Below are positions 25,276 to 35,459 of a stretch of 64,000 nt of DNA, piece by piece. Position numbers and translations under genes: made by a program. Each line of letters starts with the position of its first letter. Position 1 is the stretch's first letter. The notes under the pieces were generated by a model. That model ran no database searches. It was given only the letters and a program-made list of their open reading frames with translations, and had not been told where the DNA came from. Origin of the DNA: Stichopus chloronotus (Eukaryota > Echinodermata > Holothuroidea > Aspidochirotida > Stichopodidae); NCBI GenBank assembly GCA_021234535.1, contig CM037838.1, positions 16,458,670 through 16,522,669 on the forward strand. The letters are read 5' to 3'.

Positions 25276-27817
25276 AGCGATTTACTAAACACAGGTCTAA
25301 GATTGAAATTAAAGTTGGAATTGGAAGTGGATTCTCTCACTTCAGGAGATCTTTATTTTTTGAAAATCTCTAGTCTTAGTTGGGGAAGGGCACACGAGGG
25401 ACACATGGCTTTCGACGTGGGACAAACGGTGCAGCCTGTGTGTATAGAATATACATGTTATTATGTAAATACAATAAGTTCTTAAAAACAGTTGTGAAAA
25501 ACACCTACAAAACCCTTCACAATCCCACGTAATGCAGTTACTGCATTACTGGGACAAGTTCAACAGGACTCTACAAAAACAGGTTTTGTACAGGACGCCC
25601 AAACGTATAGTGCATACGCCAAACTTTACGCACGCCAAACGTCGTGCACCCGTAAAAATAAACCCGAAAATACAATGGCCTTAGCAGCTTGAAACAGTTT
25701 TGACAATCATGCCTTATAATGACTTAAAGAAAGCTGAAGCAGTGTTTATTTAATCGTCCCTGCCTGATTAGTCAACTTTACGGTGGTGCATTTGCACATG
25801 AGAGGTCGGGCAGCTAGGCCCAAATCGTCCTATTCGCAGTTGTTACAAATTTTCAAAACATGATTTGAACCATTCCATTAAATGGACTCGTTCATATTCA
25901 GGATTTGTTTGCGAGGAACTTCTTCATGTAATGATTGTCATGCTGACGTTATGAAGTGCGCGAAAATTGACTGGTTTCCATCGCATAGTTAAGTCAAGCA
26001 AATGTTGGTAAAAATAACAGATTCCAAGGTACAACTACTACCACATATAGGTCAAATTATATGAAAAGGTATTTAAAATTTGATGAAACAAGATTTTAAG
26101 ATTTATAGAGATTTTGAATTTCGAGCAAATGGAATTTCAAGGATTTTTACGTTAGATGCTCAAACTATGCTACAATACGTGTTTTGCACATTTAAGAAAC
26201 ATGGTTTACCTTCTGTGATAACAAACTGGCCCGGATACTCCCTCTGCTAAAGATCTCAGTGCTCAGTAGGTCACTGCTGGCTACCGTACAGAAACGTCGA
26301 TAGCCCCATTGCAGAGAGCTAGGGGAAGAACTTCGATTCGGTTCTTCGATTTGGTATATGGTCAGTTGCCAGATCCGTCCATGGGAGTCCGCGGAAAAAT
26401 AATCAAGATGGGGCTTTTTTCTCTTTCAAATTGGACCAAGAAAAATCATTTCATAAAATATCCGAAGTCATCGAGTCCACAGGGCCGAGTCCGATTCTTT
26501 GAACTCCGAGTCCGAAGTCGGAATCAGGGCCCGGGACCGAGTCCGCATTCGAGTCCTTCAGCACTTATTCATGCACTGATTATACACAGGGGTGGACTGA
26601 AAGTTTCACGGTTAGCCCAGACGCCTGCGACATGTTGGCTTACGCTACTGAGCCCAGAAGGTTTGACCCTAAAAAAAAACTTAGACCATGACTGTGAGCC
26701 AGGAAATAGGTGTCAGCTGGTGTTAATACAAAGGGGATGGCCCTCGCAAAAACATCCCTTTGGCTGATTATCTAAGCTTCGTCCTGTGATAACATAATCA
26801 GACTGAGTCCTTCGTTTGCTAGGCAGTGACTGTACACGGGTAGAGTCGGGGGGGGGGGGGAGGATTGACTCAGTCAACTTCCCCCACAGCTGTAATGATT
26901 TTGATGATTGGTGATAAACTGGAAGTTACAGAAAGAGAGATCTTTGTTGAATATTTAAGTGAGCTGTAATCAGGGACGTCTTGACCACGAACCCCCCCCC
27001 CCCCCCCCAGGAAAAATTGTCAGAGCGAATATAGCTCCAATATCTGAAATACCAGTTGGAAGTTTTACTCAGCCAAGAACATTTTTTGACAATAAAAGAT
27101 GCAAAATGCTGTGCCAGATTGCATTTACGGTTACCTGGTAATTGAAACATTTGTCAATCAATCTGAAATATCATCTGAATTTCTCATATTTCAGTTAAAA
27201 GCGATGGAATCGGGAAATCTTCTACCAAACCGACGAAACTTATTTCTTTTTTAAATTTCGTTGAGGATTTGAACCATTCTCGGTGAGACGTTTCGCTACA
27301 AATTTATTACCCTTTTTTGATAGATTGTTTTTCGCATTGAAGACATGATATCTGTGTACAAGCAGTCTAGAACACTCGGGAGGTTTCTTTGTCTGGAGCG
27401 CTTGCAAAGCCAGACTTGTGTGTACATTGCGCGCCAACTTATGGTGGCGTTCCTATTTCATATATATTCCAACTCATACCAGATCTTACATACTTATATC
27501 AGAACAAATCTTTATTAAAACGATATCTGTAAATGCAAATATTATGATTGGCATTCTATGTAGCATCATACCTTAGTCTATCACATTGCCTGCAAAGCGA
27601 TTGTCTTAAGGTCAAATGACTTGAAAAATCAAATTACATCACGTGACTTCAAACTTGAAAAAGTTAAGCTTCTGTGAAGGAATGACGTAACAAGTAAATG
27701 CCATAACTACTACATTGATTTATATTAAGTGTTTTAGCCTGCAGAGCTTTATAGCTCAAATCAGAATAGTGTCAAAGCTACAAGGCCATTCTGCATTTTA
27801 CATTATCCAAACTACAA
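25276..27817. other. Non-coding stretch with simple repeats
   Basis: No gene is supported. A patch at 26,475-26,560 is rich in GAGTCCG words, partly in inverted order (CCGAGTCCGAAGTCGGAATC), and accounts for the 152-codon open frame over it. Poly-G at about 26,849 and poly-C at about 26,993 break up the rest. Confidence 0.45.
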
Positions 27818-27823
27818 TTTATT
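27818..27823 (-). promoter_or_regulatory. Polyadenylation signal (minus strand)
   Basis: AATAAA on the minus strand, about 230 bases past the stop of the Cys-rich exon at 28,053-28,325. Confidence 0.35.
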
Positions 27824-28052
27824 CTCGCTTTGCGGTTCCTATCGGGTTAATTAGAAAAAAATTACAATGAAATGACTTGGTATGAAGTAACTTCTTGATG
27901 CTGAGGAACTTCTTCTTTCTCCAAAAACATAGTCCGAAGCCACTCGGTCCAGTTTCCTTGTTCTGTAGTGTCTTTGTGAAAGGCAATTTAAAAAAAGGCT
28001 TCGGCCTACATACTTTTCTTTTTCCTCTTTTCTAAAATCAGCAGTAATCGAT

Positions 28053-28325
28053 TTAAAAGATTTTTTTTGCGTCAACACTGGTGACATCTTTGTTTGTCCA
28101 CTTGCAATAATCTACGTGTGCGCACAAGTTGCAAAAGTCAAAGCTGATGAATATATGAGTACGCGGTACCCTATATCGGCATTCAACTGAAGAAATGCCA
28201 ATAAGACCTTTCTTTTCCTGTTTATGTACTGGTGAACAGAATGGACAACAATAGATAATTCCTAGTACCACACATTCGGATTTACGGCACCGTTGTAACC
28301 AATTTATTTTGCCACAGGTAGGAAG
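28053..28325 (-). CDS. Candidate terminal exon, Cys/His-rich protein
   Basis: An acceptor-like TTGTTGATTTGAG precedes a 90-codon open frame ending in TAA at 28,053. The peptide has twelve Cys and two His, arranged as single Cys early (LPTCGK, RCRKSEC), then YCCPFC-SPVH, VEC, and a late CNLCAHVDYC knot, strongly suggesting a metal-binding fold. It ends SVDAKKIF, where an eight-A run puts a second frame (KSFKSITADF...) in register, so a one-base indel could hide a longer C-terminus. A candidate upstream exon on the same strand (about 28,481-28,585, ending at donor CAG|GTACAG) joins in phase 0 and contributes a hydrophobic stretch (CYWLMALITVVRFMLGDIQ). The family is not recognised; it could be a decayed gene or a TE-derived protein. 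Confidence 0.38.
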   Translation of the reverse strand, partial: LPTCGKINWLQRCRKSECVVLGIIYCCPFCSPVHKQEKKGLIGISSVECRYRVPRTHIFISFDFCNLCAHVDYCKWTNKDVTSVDAKKIF

Positions 28326-28940
28326 CTCAAATCAACAAATTGCAACTCAGAATTTCAACTTGATATCAGCCAACATTTCACGAACTGATGTTACCGTTAA
28401 GTGAATTCTTGTCCCGGTATGAATTAATTTACGGTACCACATATTCGAATCAATGGTTGGCCTACCAAAAATTCGAATAGCCTGTACCTGAATATCTCCT
28501 AACATAAATCGTACTACGGTAATCAACGCCATCAACCAATAGCAATGCGGATTTCCAATGGCATCCACCAGTAAATGTGCACTTTTAAAAATTCACGAGC
28601 CCGTGTATATTGGAATTGAAGTTACTATTTGAGTTAAGTCGAATTCATAGTTTCATTCAATGTCAAATTTTGTCCACTACCACAACATGCACGGTTCGCT
28701 AAGAGACAAAGAACACACTTTTCAGTCAGCTCTGGAATCTTGAGTAAAATGAGTGTGATCGCTTCTCCACATCTGAAACATTTTTCATTTTCCATCTTTC
28801 AACAAAACGAACTAATATGTCAAATGACATCCGCCCCCCCCCCCAAAAAAAAAATAATAATAAGAGGAGCAAGCTTGGTTTTTGCTATTTAATTCACCTA
28901 CAATCCTGATTTTAGTGAAAACGGTGGTAAAGATAAATGT

Positions 28941-28992
28941 ATGAATGAATGAATGAACGAACGAAAAAATGAATGAATGAATAAATGAATGC
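28941..28992. repeat. GAAT microsatellite
   Basis: Imperfect tetranucleotide array of GAAT with GAAC and AAAT variants. Confidence 0.85.
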
Positions 28993-29609
28993 GTGATACA
29001 TACAAGCAGATGTAGAGGAAATGAAGAAAAACCTTATACATATCTGTATCATGAACCCAGAATAAAAGCTAACTACTGATAAAAAATAAAAAACAAACTT
29101 GAAATCTAAAACTTCAAAATCTGTATCTACAGTTATGCGCTACGAAGTTGAAGAATATAAACTGAAAAATTATTATTGTATTCCAGTCACACGTTGCAGG
29201 TAATTTTAGAACTATTAATCCTATTCGCAGCGCCAAACCGAAGTCTAATTAGATCGCATAGTTGGCATTAGAATTACATCGTATAGTTGCATTTATAATA
29301 GAGAAAACATACCACTGTATGCAATATACGTTGATCTAGGAGATGTGGCCCATCGCCATCACATTATCATATTTGTAACTTACATCACGAAATTTTCTCC
29401 TCACCGTTTAGACCGCCATGACCCGGGGGAGGGGATCTATCCTTCATTGAAAGCCCTCATAGCCATCTGCATGAGGTGTTACAGAGTCATCTGTCAGAAA
29501 ATCTATACCACGAAAAAAAAAAACTTTCACATTGTTACTTCCATATCAAGGGTTTCCTGCACATCAAGTTTGGAATTTGACGTATCACTACCACTTGAGA
29601 ATTTGTAGA

Positions 29610-30450
29610 AAAATATTGATCGAGCTTGACCACCTTTCACCAAAAAATACCTTATACACGTGTGCCCGTGAGTAGTCAGCACTTACTTATATGTACAAGC
29701 AAATTTAAACTTTTTGAAGTATTGTGTTTAAGGTATTTAGACATTTACTGTATTGACCACCTTTTTCCTAACACTAACTTGCATATGCGAGAATAAACAG
29801 TAGCGAGCACCAACTCACCGGTCCCCATGCACAAGCAGATTTAAACTTTAACCACCTACCGTATTATCTTGAGAGAACTGTATTGAAAGCGTTCAGACAC
29901 TGTAATATTCAGAATTACTACCTTTTACCTATCATTACCTTACCTATTCATGAATTAACTCCAGTACAGTGAAAACCCTTTCACCTATTACTATACTTAC
30001 AAGCAAATTTAAATTTACAAGTGATTTACAAATTCAAATTAAAAAGAAACTTCTTCGTCTTAAGATTTGACACTTTACAAGTTGTTCAAACGTACGCTAA
30101 TGTCAAACCACATTTGAGAAGATGTTTGTGAATAGACATTAGTGAGTAACTACTCACCAAATGCTATTTGCAAGTAAATTGAAATTATCAGTACATTCTA
30201 CTCCTTGAAATGTGGCGCAATACAAGATTTTCAGACATATTATGATATTGACCCACATGAACTTATCTTACTAAAAACAAAAGCGAGCGTCCATTCACCG
30301 TGACCATTACTATAGGATTTTGTAAAGATATAGTCCTATACAAAGAATTTTTTAATCATTAGTTTAAGCATATTTTTGCCTTGAAATAATCATTGTACCC
30401 ACATTGCCTTCAGATACTGTGATATTTGTTGAACTGAATGACCTTTGACA
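29610..30450. repeat. Highly degenerate tandem array, unit about 140-160 bp
   Basis: Recurring blocks are TTGACCACCTTT, a GAGTAG/GAGCACC...TCAC block, ACAAGCARATTTAAAC (29,695; 29,831; 30,000; weaker at 30,170) and TRTTTAAGGTATTTAGACA (weaker elsewhere). The order matches the better preserved array at 39.7-41.4 kb (ACCTTTGACCTCC, ACTCAC, CAAGTTTGAAGTT, TGTTTACAAGGTTTTCA), so this looks like an older member of the same family in the same orientation. It ends about 500 bp past the stop of the stonustoxin-like gene. Confidence 0.45.
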
Positions 30451-30943
30451 TCCAAGACCGATACATGGAGTGCATCATGGCGTGTCCCTAAGAGACATTT
30501 ACCCTATATCTTAATTCAGATTCTCTCTTCTCTAGACAACGCCACTGCATATTGAAAGTGTAGAGAACTAGAACTCAGCGAGTCATGACGTAGTACTATA
30601 ACTGTGACCGAAAATAGACAAATGCATGAAAACCAAACTTACATATTCTTGTAGCTTGTTATCTATCGCTAAAACAGAACTTGGTGACCCTCTACTCTAC
30701 AAAACGCATGGTTATGCACAGGGACAGAATTCTAATGCATAATGGTTTGGTTTAACTTAATACCTGCTGTACTTCGCACTGTCGTCTTTTTAGTTGTCAC
30801 CTACAACCATTGATTATCAAGACTGATATATTAGGCCTACCTGAATATAATTGCCATCGTCTATAACAGTACTTCAAACTGAGCAATCCCTAGCAATCAA
30901 GGCTGTTTTGAACATTTTGGAAAGTAGCACCATCTTCTCAAGT

Positions 30944-33900
30944 TCAATGCAAAAATGACTTAAACATTTTCTTTACTGTCTGGTAGATGGTCTCCTCTTT
31001 TTCTCCTTTCTTTCTCATGTCAAAGTAAGTCTTCTTATATTCCTCAAAAGGATCGAATCCTGGTTTCGCAAGGAGTTGTAATGTCTCTGCTTGTTTGCGC
31101 ACATCTTCCAGTTGCTGTCTGCGATCTTTCCAACCAGGAAGCCTTTGGGATTCCTCTGACATTATGAGGATGTCAATGTACTCCACGGTTGACAAAGGAT
31201 TGGGTTTCAAAGCGATTTCCTTCAGACGCCCCAAGCTTTTTCTTACCTCATCGGTGTAAAAGAGCACTTTTAGTTGAACCGATTCGAAGTCATCGATGAC
31301 TTTCTTTACCAACTCTTCCGCAGTTAACTTCTTACCACTCGCATCCTCGTACCTAGCTTTGAGCTCTTCCGCCGTTTTGGTTTTCGTAATAGACTCTATC
31401 ACAAATTTGTAGGTCATGTTTTTATGGACATTCCAAACGCATCGGGCTGGGCAAACCATACAAATGCCTTCACTGTGATTCATTGCTGCACATCCCCGTT
31501 TTTCTGCATCGTCTGGGATATAACAAGGGTAGTGGCAGGTGAAGTTACAGTTAAGGCAGTTGGTAATATAAGTTCCACTCGGTATTTGCTCGGTTTTCAC
31601 CGCCTCTTCTGTAATGGTATAGGTAAAGTCCTTGTTCATTTCGATGTCGGTTTCATGTCTTTTAAGAACATCTACTTCAATCCGGAGTTGCTCAAGTTTG
31701 TTCAGTCCAGTCCTTATGTGCTGGTGTATACCTGACACATGTGTCTCCAGTCGAAGGCGTTCATTTAAGACATCTTTAGTGAGAACAAGGCTCTTAGCTT
31801 CTGTGCTATTGAGATTCTTGAAAAAGGTATGGAAACTCTTTTCACCCATTTCCCAGAACATTTGGTCAAATCCATCGTCGTCGCTGTCACTGTTTGGCGT
31901 GTTACCTTTGCTTCGTTGACAGTTGTGTAATTCGTGTTGAGCGTACAAGGCGGAATTGTTGAATTTAAAGTACTTCTTGTAGGGAATGTCCGCCACTTTC
32001 ACTCCTTCCAGTACGGGTGGTCTTTGTCCATCCGCAAACGTTACCAGAAGAAAGATATTTTCCGAAATATCTTTGCCGAACAGAGCCAAAACTTGATCAA
32101 AGATGAAACGTTGAGTTGGAGTTAATCGTGGAAGTGAAGCTTGAGTCACAAACCCAATCGCGTCGATGTGGTCTATTCCTTCATCTCCCTGTGTTGTAAA
32201 GAAATTTCGTATTTGATGAGTGATTTCTTGGTCTCGTTTGATGCCACTTGTGTCTCCGAACCCAGGAGTGTCGATGACAGTTAATGAATATGGCACCTGG
32301 AAGCCTTCTTCGTGGTGAAGTGTGTATGAAGTTATCCACCGAGTCTGACTCTGGGCTTGTGACCGTTGCTCTGCTTCATCGTTATCAACTATTAACTGAA
32401 ATCTGAAGGTATCTTTCCAGTCCACCCCTAGGACGTAGTTTACTAATCCGTTGATAAGAGTAGTCTTCCCAGCGCCGGTTGCACCCACTACCATTATAAC
32501 TTTTTCTGTAGCAGCATCAATCTTACTTTGCCCTAGTTCACATTTTCTAATTTTGTCCTTACCCTTTTTAAGGGTCTCTTTGATTCTGAGACGATGTATC
32601 GCTGGATTTCCTTTCCTGACTTTTTTAGAGTCGGATAATAACTTGCCTTTCATGATTGTGTTTGGTTTGGGTTCCAAAACGCCGCTGGTTTCGCTTTCTT
32701 CTGTCTCCCCTATGTCAAAAAGTGCCTTAACCGTAAATGTGTATGTCGACGTTGGCTTTAGGTCAGAGAATATGATCTCTTCTCCATTCCTGGGATCACT
32801 CTTCTTTGAAAATTTTTCGCCAGTAGTTACATCAGAAACTGAAATGATGTAACCTTCCAGACGACTGGTTGTGGCAACCTGTTGCGGTTTTGTCCAACGG
32901 ACGCAGATGTCACTTGGTATCTTATGAGATGCAACGGGTGCACCAGGGGCAGTGGCTGGAAGAGTTCGCATAGTGGACCAGGAACTCCACTTGCTGACCC
33001 CAATGTCACAAACTGCTCTCACTTGGGTCTCATAATCTCTTCCCAGAGCTAAGTCTGTAATTGTGTACGTCATTTTGGAAGTTTTACCATTGACCTGGAC
33101 GCTCTGTGAGGTAGCTCCAGTTACTTCTTTGTACTGTAATTCATAGTGACGAACACTCCCTTTCCCAAACTCCGGTGTTGACCATGTGACCCTTACTTTA
33201 TCATGAGCAGACTTTACGAGGGTGGGACTTCCGGGTGCAGTTGGTGGTTGGTACTCCTCGTACAACACATCCTCGCCCTTTCTAACGGAAACAAACACGT
33301 CTGGTTTTCCATTTAGTTTGTTTTCTTCTACAAGTTTAAATTTCAGTCTGTCGTTGAAACGATTTGCTTCCACGAATTCAGTGAACTGCTTTGCCTGCTC
33401 CAATGCATGCGCAAAGTCATTATCACAATGATATGCGACTGCAGACTTTCTCAAAAAGCCTATTTCATAATGCTGAAGATAACTATTCATCTTCTTTGTC
33501 AATGACTTCTCGCCACCCATGTTTACGTGGAAGCATACAAGTAGGTCGCTCTCATAGCATTGTTCGTTGCCTGGTGATGGCTCCTGATACAACTTTGATG
33601 CAGAGGATACACTTTTCAATGATTCAGTGTGAAAAGCATGCGTTTTGGGAGACAGAGCTTGGCAATTGATGGAATACTCAGACAGATTTTCTTGTGATAA
33701 CGAATCACCCTGTCTTAGAATCTGTAAGTGGACATTCTTCTGCTGCAGCCAGGTATCCAGTTGCTTCTGACCAAATGGAGATTTCTCTTTTTCTCTCAAA
33801 AGTGTTTCTACGTCAGTTTCTTCGGAACTTCCAGAACGAACTCTTGTGACAAGCGAACCAGCCTGTTTTTGGAACAGGCGTTCGTATGATTTTAATAATT

Positions 33901-34843
33901 GAATGAAATTGTCAATGTCTTTTTTCATACCAGGGAATTTGCTTGTAACAGGCATGCCAGACATATAAATGCAGTCCTCCACCAATTTGTCGAAATGATT
34001 ATGAACGATCTCCAGTTGTGATGCTACACTGGGACTAATGTGTCGCACAATGCGTGCTGCAAAAGAATCCAGTTCGCTAAGCGGGTAGAGAAGAACCACG
34101 ATCGGCAACGCGTGAGTTCCTCTGCCTTCAACAAAGTGTGAGAAGCTGCTGAACAACTTCGCCGCATCCTTATACCCTCTTGGCTGGTAGGGGGTGCGAA
34201 AATCGCTGTAAAGTCGACATCTAATTTTGTCAGTGGTTTGGTCACTCATCTCCTCTGGCGCAGCCAAACGACCGCTGGAATCGAATGTGAACTGTGTCAG
34301 TGATTTAACGACTCGGTACAAACCTGCCTTGGACTTTTGATACCCAGAGGAAAGGCAATTATCGAAGACAAAGAAGGCCTCACCGCCATAAATTATGCCA
34401 GACACTACATGGGTTCCAATCCCATCCGTGAATACATCAGGACACAAAATCATCTCCTTTGATATCTTGTCAATATCCAGTTCTTCAAATTTAGTGGTGC
34501 ACTTGTAATGTAAGGTTACCTTATCGTACTGATCAGACTCATGGTCATTGAGGTACTGTGAGGAACCCTGCAAAGATACCAATTTTGTCGCAATGCTTGT
34601 TTGCAATCTGCTGCTTATCCTAAAGCGGTGAATCTTCTTTTCATGGGTTTGATCCATCAAAACTTCATGGACGGTGTTTCGATGTGGATGTACCGTTAGT
34701 ACCTTTGACATAGTGTCCTTGCTCCATAGTATTTTATTTTTTACAACCGTTTCTGTTCTGCAGTCGTACAACTGTCCAAGGGTATACCTTCTACCTAAAG
34801 CTGGTAAACGTTCATCCTTGGTACGGATGTTTCTTCCATTCAT
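30944..34843 (-). CDS. Stonustoxin-like/FN3/P-loop GTPase multidomain protein
   Basis: An uninterrupted 1,299-codon frame, by far the largest in the window. Residues about 13-260 resemble the N-terminal MACPF-like region of stonustoxin-family proteins (LPALGRRYTLGQLYDCRTE; later GIGTHVVSGIIYGGEAFFVF). About 260-400 is a helical segment and about 425-525 a thioredoxin-like linker region as in that family. Two fibronectin III domains follow (about 533-628 and 631-720). A GTPase domain has P-loop GATGAGKT at 787-794, G3 DTPGFGD at 858-864 and a possible G4 at TFADG 935-939. A Cys/His cluster covers C1096-C1135, and the C-terminus is helical and charged. No signal peptide or membrane segment is seen, so a cytosolic protein is likely. 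A role in defence or cell-autonomous immunity is inference; the toxin resemblance does not show toxicity. Start: the first ATG after an in-frame TAG upstream; an upstream exon (34,896-35,008) is possible. Confidence 0.88.
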   Translation of the reverse strand: MNGRNIRTKDERLPALGRRYTLGQLYDCRTETVVKNKILWSKDTMSKVLTVHPHRNTVHEVLMDQTHEKKIHRFRISSRLQTSIATKLVSLQGSSQYLNDHESDQYDKVTLHYKCTTKFEELDIDKISKEMILCPDVFTDGIGTHVVSGIIYGGEAFFVFDNCLSSGYQKSKAGLYRVVKSLTQFTFDSSGRLAAPEEMSDQTTDKIRCRLYSDFRTPYQPRGYKDAAKLFSSFSHFVEGRGTHALPIVVLLYPLSELDSFAARIVRHISPSVASQLEIVHNHFDKLVEDCIYMSGMPVTSKFPGMKKDIDNFIQLLKSYERLFQKQAGSLVTRVRSGSSEETDVETLLREKEKSPFGQKQLDTWLQQKNVHLQILRQGDSLSQENLSEYSINCQALSPKTHAFHTESLKSVSSASKLYQEPSPGNEQCYESDLLVCFHVNMGGEKSLTKKMNSYLQHYEIGFLRKSAVAYHCDNDFAHALEQAKQFTEFVEANRFNDRLKFKLVEENKLNGKPDVFVSVRKGEDVLYEEYQPPTAPGSPTLVKSAHDKVRVTWSTPEFGKGSVRHYELQYKEVTGATSQSVQVNGKTSKMTYTITDLALGRDYETQVRAVCDIGVSKWSSWSTMRTLPATAPGAPVASHKIPSDICVRWTKPQQVATTSRLEGYIISVSDVTTGEKFSKKSDPRNGEEIIFSDLKPTSTYTFTVKALFDIGETEESETSGVLEPKPNTIMKGKLLSDSKKVRKGNPAIHRLRIKETLKKGKDKIRKCELGQSKIDAATEKVIMVVGATGAGKTTLINGLVNYVLGVDWKDTFRFQLIVDNDEAEQRSQAQSQTRWITSYTLHHEEGFQVPYSLTVIDTPGFGDTSGIKRDQEITHQIRNFFTTQGDEGIDHIDAIGFVTQASLPRLTPTQRFIFDQVLALFGKDISENIFLLVTFADGQRPPVLEGVKVADIPYKKYFKFNNSALYAQHELHNCQRSKGNTPNSDSDDDGFDQMFWEMGEKSFHTFFKNLNSTEAKSLVLTKDVLNERLRLETHVSGIHQHIRTGLNKLEQLRIEVDVLKRHETDIEMNKDFTYTITEEAVKTEQIPSGTYITNCLNCNFTCHYPCYIPDDAEKRGCAAMNHSEGICMVCPARCVWNVHKNMTYKFVIESITKTKTAEELKARYEDASGKKLTAEELVKKVIDDFESVQLKVLFYTDEVRKSLGRLKEIALKPNPLSTVEYIDILIMSEESQRLPGWKDRRQQLEDVRKQAETLQLLAKPGFDPFEEYKKTYFDMRKKGEKEETIYQTVKKMFKSFLH

Positions 34844-34895
34844 TTTGAATTGCAGTTTGTGGATTATAGAGTTTGTGTCAAAAAGAGCAAGCTAC

Positions 34896-35008
34896 CTTAT
34901 TAGAGAGGTATGCTAGTAGGTTTCCCATCCAAATTTTGTCTTGGAGGTGAGTTGGCTCATCCACTTCTATGTGGTGCTTATCTGTGTCCCGAATCTGCTG
35001 ACAAACAC
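34896..35008 (-). CDS. Possible 5' exon of the stonustoxin-like gene
   Basis: The acceptor TTTGTATTTTCTCTTTTAG and donor AATAAG|GTAGCT frame a 113-nt segment with one open frame, reading VCQQIRDTDKHHIEVDEP and then THLQDKIWMGNLLAYLSNK. It starts in phase 1 and ends in phase 0. It lies 52 bases upstream of the ATG at 34,843. No convincing acceptor links it in frame; ACCAAG|GATGAA inside the main ORF keeps phase but has a poor pyrimidine tract. It could be coding, 5' UTR, or part of another upstream transcript. Confidence 0.4.
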
Positions 35009-35459
35009 CTAAAAGAGAAAATACAAAAGCAAAATTAAATTTTAAATGTTGACGCTCCTTCGTTATCGAAAACACCGTTTAATTTTCTAACGTACGACCT
35101 GGTCATGTGTGAGGAACTTTCCAACACTTAGCAGAGTGAAGAACTTAATCAGTGTCTTTCACATAAAAGTAATCTACATTTAAAAAAATTAACTTATGAC
35201 CTTTCACATCGGCAACAAGTCGAAGAAATCACTTGGTATTCCAGAAAGATAGGTGTGATTCCAACGTGCATTAAAATAGGTTGTCATTTAACTAACTTAA
35301 AAGAAACCGTAGCTTCAGGTCTGGCGGACGAATGGAATTGCTCTCAATAGTCAGGAAAATGCCTCGCAAAAAATAATGGACAAAGGTGATCAACTCAGCC
35401 TCTAACATTTTCGGAAAGCTACACAAGAATAAGTTTTTGATGATATGGTACTCTTTGAA

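Noticed and set aside
26309..26767. 152-codon frame
   Set aside because: Mostly explained by GAGTCCG-rich simple repeat; no homology recognised.
31424..34245. Several plus- and minus-strand frames inside the stonustoxin-like gene
   Set aside because: Shadows of the 1,299-codon frame in other registers.
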